Assembly (NCBI RefSeq): GCF_019649055.1
Contig: NW_026570253.1
Coordinates: 1,178,001 to 1,242,000 of the forward strand
DNA: 64,000 bases
Direction: 5' to 3'
Origin: Paramacrobiotus metropolitanus
Taxonomy: Eukaryota; Tardigrada; Eutardigrada; Parachela; Macrobiotidae
Shown in pieces: positions 42,416 through 54,014 of the stretch. A program made the position numbers and the translations under genes. The notes below the pieces were generated by a model that saw only the letters and a program-made list of their open reading frames with translations, ran no database searches and was not told where the DNA came from. The first letter of the stretch is position 1. The number at the start of each line of letters is the position of its first letter.

Positions 42416-45400
42416 TCAAAACGGCGAATTCATGCCCAATTTCGTGCCGAACTGTAGCCGCGCCCGCTTCTGCTGTTTATCCAGCGCCGCCAGTTCAAAC
42501 TTTTTAATCAGCTCATTAACCGGGAACAACAGCAGCGGCCACAGAAACCCCAACAACCACACATAGTACGGCACGGAATCGTACCAGGCCTCCCCGTCAA
42601 ATTCCTCCCGAGAACGCCAAACACTCGTTCCATTGAACCCGGGGGAATGCCTTCCCAGGACAAAATCCACATCCAAAAAGAAGTAGATTAACTGAGCAAA
42701 AATCCCCGTCAACGCCGCCAGGATCCACAGTAAATTCTTCAATGGCGAATACTTCCAGAATCCCGGTTTGTTATTTCCGTATCCCATGGAGATCACATCA
42801 AAGTACAATATCACCAATAATGCGCACAAATTCTGGTTCAGGGACACCGCGGTTTCCCCAGTGGTCAGATTGGCCAATGCGGGATAACATGTGCCCGCAC
42901 CGGCGTGGCAGTTCTCCAGTAATAGCAGCGCATGACAGGCCAGCACGACAAAGACAGAAGGGAGCCAGCGCGCTAAGAATGTCCAAAGGAAACGGCAGAC
43001 ACTTTCGCGATTGACAATATCGTCCACACGGTTCTTCCCAGTAGAGATGCGCATCAGGTTGCGATCATGGGGAACGGACAGGAGGGACAGACTGAGCAGG
43101 GGCAGGGAGAAGCACACCAGCAGGATGATGTGACCGACGGAGATGGGTGGCGGAAAGCAGAGGAAGTTAGCCAGAGTGTTCATTATCACGACGAAGATTC
43201 CAGCTGAGATCAGATATTTGAAGCAGTTGCGCAGAACAGCCAAATTGTGCCGGGACTAACACAAAAATAAAAACGTTAAAAACATGAACAACTGCCAATG
43301 GCTAAAAAAACCGAAAAGCAGTCAGTGGTCAATAAACAATTCTGTATAACTTACAACGCTGTAAGTTATACAGAACAAAAATACGATATTAATTGACTCA
43401 CTACCTCAATAACAAGCTGCATTATGCTCATAGGATCCTCTTTCTGACAAGAAAGAGAGCAATTCAGACTAGTCAGCGTCTTCATCAGTTCCATTGGCGT
43501 ACACGGAAGATGCTTTCGATCCACCAGAATTCTTGGCGTTGACGAAGTAGCACAAATTTTGGGATACATCGGTTCTATAAGTGGAATCCACAAATACTAT
43601 AATAACGGAAAAAGTTACTACTCGCGTTATAGTAATACCTATGGCGATCGCCGCATCCGCTTGGAGAAAAATAGCTGAATTGGTTAAATTCCCCGAACTG
43701 CCCAAACAGCAGACGACTTCACCGTTCTCCTGCATGATCGCGATCATTTCCTGGATGGACTCCGGCCGGCAGTCGGTAAACAGCGACACTAACAGCGGTA
43801 CATTATCCACACTGGCAATATGCTCGCGAATGTTCTCAATGCCTCGCGGTAGTCTGGCTCGATTTTCCAGATCCAACTCCTGTTCAACAACAATGACGCT
43901 GACATCTTTCTTGGCGTTATTATCAACGGGCGCCGGCTGAACCACATCCGGATCCAAAGAATTCGGATCGATGCCTTGAGAATCCAGAGCAATGTGACAG
44001 TTCCACCCGCTTTCCAAGCCCAATCTACAAAACAGCAATACTTCCATTAAGTACAGTAAGTATTGTATTAGAGTGGTCGGTGGCACTGTAGAAACCGATT
44101 CTGATGAATTTAATAAGCAGCAATATACACCATACATGTTTAAACGTGCCTATCCTATAAAATCATTAGTTTATGCGCAGGATGTTAGTATTCGAAATCC
44201 AACCACTCACTAAGCCCAAAGATTATATATAACCATAGCCAACCCATTCCAAACAAAACTCCACTTCCTGATTCGTGTTTTCGATTACTGTTCATTATAC
44301 AGTCTAAACCGTTTTCTAATAAGATCTCTTTTGGATTTTTCGAGAATTTCGCGAAATTATAATTCCATGATTGGGCAGCAAACTACGTAATTGCTTTCGC
44401 CCATAAGTCATTCGGTAAATAACCAAATACCAACAACTACTAAAAATATTCCAACCAGCCTTCAGTTTCGACTGGCCACTTTACACCCCTACGCCGCTGT
44501 TCTCACATTTTTACACCTTGTAAATTTACCTTTCCGCAAATACACGACTCCGGAGTTCGGTTTCCGTCGAAAAATGTATAAATCGAATACATGCTTGCTC
44601 CAGCAGGTCGATCAAATGGACAAAATCATTCCGAGACTGGTATTGCTGCGCCACGCACCCCAAGAAAACCTGGTTCTTACAACAGCTTTCGTACATCTCC
44701 CGCACCAAGCCGCTGGACGTTCGCGAGATCTGCGATGTCAGCTCGTGCATCGACACGTCCTCCTCCTCAGATGGCAGTTCAATAAATATCTCATCCTCAT
44801 CGGAATCGGAGTCCGATGACTGCTCAGCCACGGCGGTGGTCAGTGGCGAATACGAAAATGCCGTACAGTATGCAGTCATACTAAACCGAGTGTAGAATTC
44901 CAGAATGTGTCGACGATCTTCCGGGGTAAGGGGGCGGGTCTCCTGACCGTTCCAGTAATCCGTACAAGTGTCCAGAACGAGATCGGCCGTTCCTTGGGAT
45001 AAGACTTGTAGGCCACCTGATTTGGTGTCCTGCACAATGACACTCAGCATATTCGGAAACGGCGTTTTGTAACGTCCTTCTAATTCCCGTGGCGTTTTAT
45101 TGGGTTTCCGGTAAAAAGCCATGCGCTGCACTTGCCGGAAGATGCTTTCAGCGGTGGAGGTAAAGCCCATCAACTTGCTGAACGAACATAGGCATCTAGA
45201 AAAATGATCAACCCGGCCCTTTAGATTGTCTACCATCCGCTTCACTAATTTCACGACAAGTTTCCCTACTGGCTACCGAGTACTGAGTTCTTCTGCACTC
45301 GTAAACTGAGTCTGTTTAGTTATAAAATTTTTCCCGTATGAGTATACGAGTCTTAAGCACTGATGGTTTGCTCATTCCCCCTAAAAAAACCAACCACACG

Positions 45401-48400
45401 ATATCTCAGAAGCAAAAATCAACACCAAAAGAAGAAAATTTTTACACCAAGCAGGAGGTCATTCGTGGCGTTTAAGGCAGCGGGAGGGAGCTATCATCGA
45501 AAGCCACCACAAAATTATCACTGTAACTACTAACTTTGACTCACCTGCGATTCACCACTGGCACCGATTGATCATGATGCAATGCCACGCAACTGACATG
45601 ATCAGTGAAAGCCCGATAATAGTCCTGCACTTCCTTACTACAAGTATTCAACAGCACCGCCAACCCCAGCGGCTTTAGATTGCCGAGCATCCGTGTCCAG
45701 CTGGGATCGTCGAAATCAATCTCGAACTCCCGGCCACCACTTTGTGTAATATCCACCACCTCCGCCACCCCATCAATCAGTTCCGGCACCTCTTGATGTA
45801 CCACTGACAGGGAATTATGCCGTTCAAAACTCTTGGCAGTCAATGCCTCATCGGCACTGTGGCCCATTTCCTGCAGGGAATTACTGGAATGCCGCAGGGA
45901 AACCTTCGAAGCCGATACCGAATCTCCGCGCGCGTGTAGGGTGAAAATCTTCTCAGCGTTGGGGTTGGGCCACGAGAGGACGCCCTTCTTGTCCGTGCAG
46001 CAGATAGCAGTTACGTTGCCTAAAGTGTGAACAATGTTGGAGGTTTGGAAAAGGGAGTCGTTGGTGCCTTTGACCAACGATCGGAAGCGCTGCCAAATCG
46101 ACGCCCAGTCGGCTTTCACGATATACATGGCATCGGTGAGCTTAGCTTCGTGGAGATGATCATGCTTCAACTGCAAAAATTAAGGAACAAACCTGAATAT
46201 AAACAAAAATATATTTCACTTCATCACACGGTGTCCCATATAAGCAACGGAAAACGATTCTCAAATTACTGGGTAGCGTATGATGATATGAATTCAAATC
46301 AGACTATCTTTTGCTATCGTGACGTATAAAAGCTACAATTTAAAATAATAATCGCTAACGGCGTTAATTAACACCAAAGAATACGATAAAATAAGCAGCA
46401 TAAAACGCGTGGCAGCCAAGCGTACGAACAAGTAGTTCGTATCCATTTAGCAAAAAATAGTTCGAGCACGGTAAAACTGCTAACCTTTTTCCTTTTGAAC
46501 TTCTGAAAAACGCTCAGCACTCTGGCCAAAATTATGTAATTCATCCCCAACCAAAGAGAAGGAAAAACGAGAGAAGTCAGTGGTAGCAAAACATAAAGCC
46601 ATCCGAATAAAAACTCTTCTGCCCATCGACGCTTTGTGCTCTCCACAAAAACACAAATTTCAATAATATTCCCAATCAAATACAGCACCGCAACTCCGGG
46701 TAGAAAGCGACCCATAATGTAATTCAGGGTGGTAATGCGCTGTTTTTCAATAATGCTGCTCGGTCGATTAAGCGGCTTATTAGAAAGAGATTCCACCAAG
46801 ATGCTCCGAAAGGGCGCTTCCTGGACGATGAAACGGTGCTCAGCAGCGGCGGTACGTTGCACAGCGCTCAACGGAGCTTCCATTTCCCCATCAGTGTCGG
46901 GCTGGTAGATCTCACCTAAGACAAGCTAGAATTCAGATTTGGTAATTCAGGCAGGCAATTTAGAAAATGATACAATTCTTCAAATAATGTAGATAAACAT
47001 GACAAAAACACTAAAACCTCTAATGTGCATTGCACAAGAATGCAGTTACCAAAAAAAATCGAGAATTTAAACGCTTTCTTTTACATCAGCAGAAATAAAA
47101 GTAATAAATTAATGTTCAAAATCCAATTTATTCACCCCGCATGAGCGTAATTTCGGTAGCGTCCGTCGGGGTCTCTTTGACGGAATTACAGTGGCAGACG
47201 ACCCGCTGGCCCGGTCGGACGACAATGATATCGCCCGGAACCAGCAGAATCGCTGGTAAATTGATGACAGCATTGTCACGGTACGTCCACTGCAGAGCCA
47301 CACACGGACTGTCGGGACACAGCACATCGGGGTAGTACGAATGTTTCCATTCGGTCAGCTTTTTCGATCCTATTCCAAATAGGATAACAATTTGTACCTA
47401 CACTTCTTTTACAGTTAAACGTCTGCGCTAATATACAATCTGTTCAGCTTATTTTATTAGTCCTAATACTCGTACGATTTTCTGTATTAACCACCTGTCA
47501 ATAATGATATAATCTCGATTAAAGCAATCATAACGAATACGCAAAAAAATGTTAACACGTTTCATGCAGCGCATTTCCTTAGCTATGTAGTCAGATTTCG
47601 TTTAGTAAGTGTAGTATAAGGGCGTAAAAAATCATTTGGTAAAAGGAAAAATATTGGTGACCACTCCGTACACTGCCTTTCCCTAATATGAAGGAACGCG
47701 TGAAAGTAAGAAGCATGGTAGTGCACCGAGTGAAAGGTGTACGGAGTGGTCGCCAAAAATATTTCTAAACGTGCGGCAGCAACACCAATTAAAAACGATA
47801 ACTCCAATGTATATTTTTCTGAAAAATCAAAAATTAACAGGCACATGAATATTTTGTGAGACTTAATCCCCTTCTAAAGTAAAACAAAAGTCTTTACCTT
47901 GCAATTCCTGTCGAATCGTCGCCAGAATACTGATAACCTGGCACCAGAGCTCCAAATGGCGGCCGCGCGCTTCCAGACAAGACAGCAACACATTCACCAC
48001 TCCGAACAGCACCAACACCGCCAGCACCGCGGCACACTCCACCGGTTTGATCAGCACACGGCCCCCAGCATCTTGCACCAAGAAGCCTGCTACAGTTAGC
48101 ACGCACTGCAGCACGATGAGCAGCAGCTCCGGCCAGCGAAAAATGGAACGCGAACTGCGCTGATCGAAAGCATCCTGCACCCAGTTGCGCCACGACACGG
48201 AGCGCCGGTACCGGGACTGTTCGTCCTCGATGAGACGGGCGAACAGAGTCAGAGCGTGCCGCGTGGAGAGGCCAGACTGGTTGATCTTCGCGGGGCCAGG
48301 TTCGTCGTCGCTGGCGCGCAGCGCTGCGGTGTCGGATAAGCGTTTGGGCAGGAGACCGATGGTCTCTTCGCCTGGCTGCAACAACAGATACAGTGGTGTT

Positions 48401-48467
48401 TGGTGACTTTGGTTGCAGCCGAACTGACAGCAAGAAAAAGACTGTTTACCACGGCCAAAACAGCCAT
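42416..48467 (-). CDS. TMEM94: TMEM94, P-type-ATPase-like ER membrane protein
   Basis: Exons: 48467-48450, 48375-47898, 47369-47136, 46915-46485, 46170-45545, 45195-44530, 44024-43639, 43574-43405, 43255-42416; 1282 residues (human 1356), all in phase. The family is reported to act in magnesium uptake into the ER. Recognisable segments: LSTRHAL near the N-terminus, two early helices, VPGDIIVVRPGQ (actuator-like loop), CCTDKKGVLSWPNP at the place of the ATPase phosphorylation loop, LKPLGLAVLLN, SQGTADLVLDTCTDYW, IDNVPLLV-like VDNVPLLVSLFTDC, EVVCCLGSSGNLTNSAIF, then a multi-helix C-terminus ending TKLGMNSPF, identical to human at the last residues. The first coding exon has only six codons (MAVLAV) and is the weakest part; the true start could lie upstream. 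Intron 43404-43256 carries a perfect hairpin. Confidence 0.94.
43340..43375. repeat. Perfect 15-bp hairpin in a TMEM94 intron
   Basis: Arms 43340-43354 and 43361-43375 are exact reverse complements around a six-base loop. It sits inside the intron between the last two TMEM94 coding exons. Confidence 0.85.
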
Positions 48468-51354
48468 TCGCTAAGAGGATGCGAGCTGGACGTCAGCAGT
48501 TCAGTTTCATGATCAATGATCCCACATTCCCAATTTCCAAGTGCGCCGCGCCGATGCTGCCTGCAGTAATGCGATTTACCATCATTTACGGCACGACCGC
48601 TCCTGATGTTGTTTTAATCAACAGGAGTCGCTTTCAGGTTTCAACTGAAATTAAAATAATTTTCACCCATTATCCAAACCAAAATCCTCCAAAAAATACT
48701 GCAGCCCTCGAAAAAAAGAAATATTCGATTTCAATTTTCAAGATAGAAAAATACAAAACTAAAAGAATAAAATTCGTACAAAATACAAATGTGTATTGTA
48801 CGAGTGCAATGCTATGTTATTGTGCAGCAGTGGCGTTTTAAGCAATTTTATTGCTGATTTTACTGGCATTGCACCATTTGTGGACCCTCCGGTTATAGAG
48901 CGACAACGTAACAGAAGCACGCGTGCGGTGGCCCATGCCACAGGCTGTTTTAACGTAAATCTTTGAAAATTCATAACTTTGTTCATTCCTCCATTACATT
49001 TTTATGCATAGTCTTGAAAAATGAAGAATAATACACAGTATCAGGCAAAAGAAATGCTTTTTAATTTTTCTTTCAGGATTGTGCGCTGTTAGCCTGCGCG
49101 GCTAGCATAGCCGCCTATGGAGGAGTTCCCATAGGCGGCTATGTTAACCGCACAGGCTCATACTGCATTACCCTAAAGAAGAAACAGAAAAAATTTATTT
49201 TGCCTAATACTGTGTATTATTCTGCATTTTTTAAGACTATACATAAAAATTTAATGCAGGAGTGAACAAAGTTATGAATTTTCAAAGATTTACGTTAAAA
49301 CAGCCTGTGGCATGGGCCACCGTCGTTACGTTGTCGCTCGACAACCGGAGGGTCCACAAATGGTGCAATGCCAGTAAAATCAGCAATAAAATTGCTTAAA
49401 ACGCCACTGCTGCACAATAACATAGTATTGCACTCATTAAGTCTCATTGTACCTGGATTCGTTGTGAGTCGTGACTGCCACAGTGGGACGGGAAGCCAAG
49501 CACCGCCTGGGCAGCGTGTTACGTTACTTGCGTACTTCGAGGTTGTAAAGTGACTTGGAAACAGCTGCTTCCACTCATGTCCGAAGCGAATGACCAGCAC
49601 GAGCCTTCTAGATCCTGCAGTGAATCACGAACCAGACATGGCGCTGGACCACACACAGAGAAAAGCAGGATTACAAAAAACTGTTGAGTGGTGAAATTTT
49701 ACCGGATAAACCGGAACTAACGGGCTTGACACAAAGCGACGGGAATTTACCGGATTCGAAGAGCATACAAGGAATGCCTAAACCTGAAACTGCTGAGTAG
49801 GCTGACTGGTGAGTAGCTAAGAACAGCGAGCTAGAACACCGTGGCCGATTCTATAATTATGTACCAACAGAGAGAAGAATAAGGGAGGAAGGCTCAGGAA
49901 GGATGACCCACCTGGCAGAAATCAGGAAGCGACGGAATCATATGGAAAAATGCGGAAAATGGGATATCTGGTCACTGAATTGTAGTCCTAACAGTAACTG
50001 GTTGTACACGATGGGACGTGTTTGCGGACAGCTGCGGACCGGCGTAAGTACATGCATATATATGTGAACTTCACATCTCTTTCGACTGAAAAAGTGCTTC
50101 CTCGCTTTCCTTAAGCGACGTTTTAAGCTCGACTGTCGCTTAAAGAGACGCCACTGCTGTGTTGGTACCTGTATTACTTACCTTTTCAGTTTTGTCAAAG
50201 GGAGGACATAGATTTTTTTGTTTTAAATTTTCTTGTTTATGCATGCTTAAATAGTGCCCGCTCGCATGTTTTGCTCTTTTGATAGTTATACTGCAGACTG
50301 CTCGTCAGTGAAATTTCATTCTGTCATTTCCTGCTGTACGTGTTGTTCACGGTAACAGCAGACTGAAAACGAAATCAGTCTTTGTGCCGAAAGGTAATTT
50401 TAATGAAACGAAAGGTCAAAGCGTGTCTTGACTCGAGCTCAGGTACATATGGCATTTTAGAAGGACTGGAGATGCATGGGAAAAGTAGTTCAACTGTGCA
50501 GTGTACCTAACAATTATTAACACTGTTGCAAAAGTAAAGTACTCGTATTGAATGCTAGTGTACCAAATTACCAATTACAATAGATTCTGTCATCGCATCA
50601 ACACAGATACTGTACCGTATGTATACTCCTGTCCACGGACCACATGCCACCAAAACCAGTACAGTAACTGTGAGGAAAAGTGAATAATGTCCTCTGCTAA
50701 TGCTCTGTAGTTGCGGCTGACCGGAAGCGATAACGGCATTACAGCCGTATTGATCTGACAATTCTCACATAAACGTTGACCCAATGGCGGTAAATCGTCT
50801 GTAATCTTGAATAAATTGGGAATTCGCATCTATCTGTCTCACCACACAAGCATGGATGCAGTCAACTTTACGCCTCATGCAGAGCGTACCCAAATTACGC
50901 AGATTGTTTGCTTACTTAACGAAAAAGTAAAAACCGGTTGGCATCCAGTACATTCTTGGCAAATACATACGGATCTATTCAGTGAATCATGGACATTATT
51001 GCCTACATCTCCGAAATCAGAAGTCATTGTCAAAAATGTTTGCAACTTTGCATCTGCAGTAGAAATAACGCTTAATTTCATGCTTGCGATTCTTCAACAA
51101 TTTCCCATACGTTTTTTAACTGTTTCGTGCGTAATAAAATTTAACGATACAGATTCTCAAGAAAAAAAAGCTTGTGTTTTTTGGTTATCCACTATCCATT
51201 CAGCTTTGTTGGTTGGCTTTCGATTTATAAAACTGATCTTCGACTACTTCTAAGTATACATACCATTGTAGCCTTCTAAAGAGAAGTCAGTTCTGGAGTT
51301 AGCAACTATTGTACATCACCTGATTGATACGAGTATATTTTAGTACTTTTTGGC
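48468..51354. other. Intergenic region with foldback element
   Basis: About 2.9 kb between TMEM94 (-) and the bHLH gene (+). It contains the foldback repeat at 48802-49435. A plus-strand frame at 50807-51253 and minus-strand frames at 50590-50829 and 50875-51081 overlap each other; none has a recognisable domain, so no gene is called. Confidence 0.4.
48802..49435. mobile_element. Foldback (MITE-like) element with long inverted arms
   Basis: The sequence from 48802 is repeated as its near-perfect reverse complement ending at 49435, with arms of about 300 bases, a few mismatches and small indels. The centre (about 49106-49143) is itself a tight hairpin, CATAGCCGCCTATGG facing its complement. 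It has no transposase and no clear target-site duplication. It fits a non-autonomous foldback or MITE-type DNA transposon; a local inverted duplication is the alternative. Confidence 0.75.
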
Positions 51355-52182
51355 ATGCCTAAAAAGTGGAATCGCCGGAAGAAGAGAGACCAGTCAGCTC
51401 CGGACTGCGAGCGTGTCACTACTAATTGCCGGGAAAGATGGAGGCAGCAGCATGTAAACACCGCATTCGTAAGTGCGCAACTAGTCTGCTGAGGAATACT
51501 TGAGACATTTTTGTATTTTTGTTATGTAATTCAATTGTCCAACTGTCGTGGCGGTCGTTTAAAAAGTTCTGCACAACAGATTCTACCTCAGAGACAGGTG
51601 AAATTTTTAACAGTTGCACTGATCTGTCCGTGACTTCGCGCGATGTGATCGAACACCAAACAGTGGCAAACACGAACAGAAGTGATGTTCTACCTATATA
51701 CAAGAACTGCACAGTGCACATGCGCAACATGCCACACAATAATAGTCGTACTACTGTACGACTACGACTATTATTGTGTCACATTTGTGTGGCACATTTA
51801 CTTAATTGTACGACGCGTACAGTTAATTTCTACCAACAGAACTGCGAAATTTTAATATTCTTTTATAAAACTAAACCTGTCGTTTAGCTCCGCCATCTGC
51901 AGCAACAAGGAAGCACCGTATTAAATCAGCCAACTAAATTTTGGCGCAAACGAGATAAGCACGGCTAGCGCTGTACCTAAGCAGAAACTTAATTAGCAAA
52001 AAATTTCTTTGCAGTGCAAGCTGCGCAGGATACTTCCTACATATCCCATTGATAAGAAGCTGAGCAAGCAGGAAATATTACGAAGAGCCATCAAATACAT
52101 TCATCTGCTTGAACGAGTTCTGCGCTGCATTGATAAGTCGGCAACAGGCTCAGTCGACGAAATGCAAATCGGTTTCCGATAA
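51355..52182 (+). CDS. Compact TAL/SCL-like bHLH transcription factor
   Basis: Nuclear DNA-binding factor encoded by two short exons, 51355-51468 and 52015-52182 (38 and 55 codons, phase 0), 93 residues in all. Exon 1 gives [11 protein letters not shown], then the basic region [17 protein letters not shown]. Exon 2 gives the rest, [19 protein letters not shown], then [17 protein letters not shown]. This matches the TAL1/LYL1 class, whose core reads TNSRERWRQQNVNGAF and [24 protein letters not shown]. The donor is GTAAGT and the acceptor is a T-rich stretch ending TTTGCAG. The protein is almost only the bHLH domain. An ATTTTAG site at 51336-51342 could be an acceptor, so an upstream coding exon is not excluded. 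E-box binding as a heterodimer is expected from the family. Confidence 0.85.
51734..51779. repeat. Perfect 17-bp hairpin in the bHLH intron
   Basis: Arms 51734-51750 and 51763-51779 are exact reverse complements with a 12-base loop, inside the single intron of the bHLH gene. Confidence 0.85.
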
Positions 52183-54014
52183 CCTTTATGGTAAGCTGTA
52201 AGCTATCATGAATGGATAACAAGTTGTTATCTGCATTAGTTGGGTTCACAAACCCATTTAGTTTAAAATATTCTGAAATTACTCATAACATTTGTTTTAG
52301 AGCTAGAACATAATGCCATGCTCGGAATCTGTGCGACACCGAAAGGACAAAAAGATGCACGCTAAATTCCCTTGCTGACCCTTTTTCTGTATATCGGATT
52401 ATTCGGACGACAATCACAACATCCGCTTCTAGTTTTGACTTTTGACATGTGCATGATGCGATACAGTAAAGTGCTAGCGGTGGTTTAATACGGTGCAATC
52501 GCGCCCTTTTGCGTCTCGAGCGCAGTAAATATCACTAACAGTACGTTAATTGCTAGCGAGTCCCGTTTTGGGTTATAAACTGTTCATGGATTTAATGCAA
52601 ACTTTTATTATACAAATTACGACCACAGAATATTGGCGGCTTTCACATTTGGCAAAAAAATTCCAGCTGCATAAGGTAGAAAAATTTGACACGAGGTTGT
52701 TGTTAAACAAGGTGATACAACAAACGCACTGAACTTTTTTGCTGCATGCTAAAGTTTTGAAAAGGAATTACAGTAAATGTGGTACTGTACATTTTATACA
52801 GCTTGCTGCACATGTGCTTATAATTAGCAAGCTGTATAAAATGTACAGTACCACATTTACTGTAATTACTTTTCAAAACTTTAGCATGCAGCAAAAAAGT
52901 TAAGCACATGTTAAGCCGTAACTATAAATAGTGTTCAGTGAAAGATTCCAACAAAGCGGAAATAATTATTAACTTTGTCTGACGGAAAGAGCATTTTCAT
53001 TGTTTGCAATAATCATTATGCCTATCTTACTTGATATCTACAGTGGAATGGTTATGCGAATATTACTAATGTATAGAACAGTATATGTTTAAAAAGCGAA
53101 CAGTCGTTTAGCTGGAGGCTATACGAACGAACTATGTACCTTGCTTGCATATACGTAATGCTACACAACGTGCACTGAAGTTGGGCGCAGTATCCGTTGG
53201 GATATCCGTACGTCTGGTGCCATTTTGATTTGAGTAATTACTGTTTCTAAAAAAGTGCGATAATTTTTGCTTAACCCACTAAGTGTTTTTGTACATTCTT
53301 TTGTTTTCGCAATGGACGAAAATGAAAAGCCGAATTTACCTTGATGTTTGTATAAACATCATGCCGTTAAAAGTTAGTCGCGTGTTGCCGCAACTGGGAG
53401 TATCGAACACAGTAGTGTGTTGACGCTTGTAAGCACACAACCGGCATTTTAAGCATTCACACACTGCATGCATACACAACAACCTCAAGAAAACAACGCA
53501 AGTTCGAATTTTGTAATAGTTTGGTCAACAAAACGTTGAACGACCAGACTCCCCATTATTATCCGTGAAGGCTCTTTAATTAAGTGTGAGTTATTGCGAA
53601 AGATTAATACTTCCTATGAAATGTGACACCTTTCATCTGTGGCGTGAAAGGGAACTGAAGAAACAAAAAATATCGTTACCTAATTAAATATTCGACCAAT
53701 ACCGACAAAAAGTCACATACATATTGTACTTTCCGTGACTGCGGCTTTATGGCAAAATCGTACAATCTGGTTCATCATTTTTCAAAACTGAAGTATTAAG
53801 CGTCGAACTTTCGTAGTTTCTTTTCCTTCATTGCCATCTGCAAGATACCATACCGAGGCAGCTAATTATTTTTTATTTTAGCCCTCGGTGCGGCACGCTT
53901 AACTGGTGGATGTTATTGATTAAAAACAGTACTTTCTCGTTAGTAACTACATATTGGGGCATTAATTTGCTCGTATAGTTATCCCAAAATCCTTCATTCT
54001 ATCCGTGGATCAGG
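52183..54014. other. Intergenic region with large hairpin
   Basis: About 1.8 kb between the bHLH gene and the Thr-repeat mucin, both on the plus strand. It contains the hairpin at 52732-52901; no coding exon could be supported. Confidence 0.45.
52732..52901. repeat. 170-base hairpin with 76-bp arms
   Basis: Arms 52732-52807 and 52826-52901 are reverse complements with only one or two differences, around an 18-base loop that itself starts with a short palindrome. It could be a small foldback element or a hairpin-RNA source. No protein frame crosses it. Confidence 0.85.

Noticed and set aside
47894-48433. 179-codon minus-strand frame with Arg/Ala-rich sequence
   Set aside because: It overlaps the TMEM94 exon in another frame; the TMEM94 frame has membrane helices and family motifs.
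50807-51253. 148-codon plus-strand frame with hydrophobic stretches
   Set aside because: No family resemblance, and equally open minus-strand frames overlap it. Kept as unassigned.
51422-51739. Minus-strand frame resembling part of a chemoreceptor
   Set aside because: Its 3' part is antisense to the bHLH first exon, and no other receptor exons with matching phase were found.
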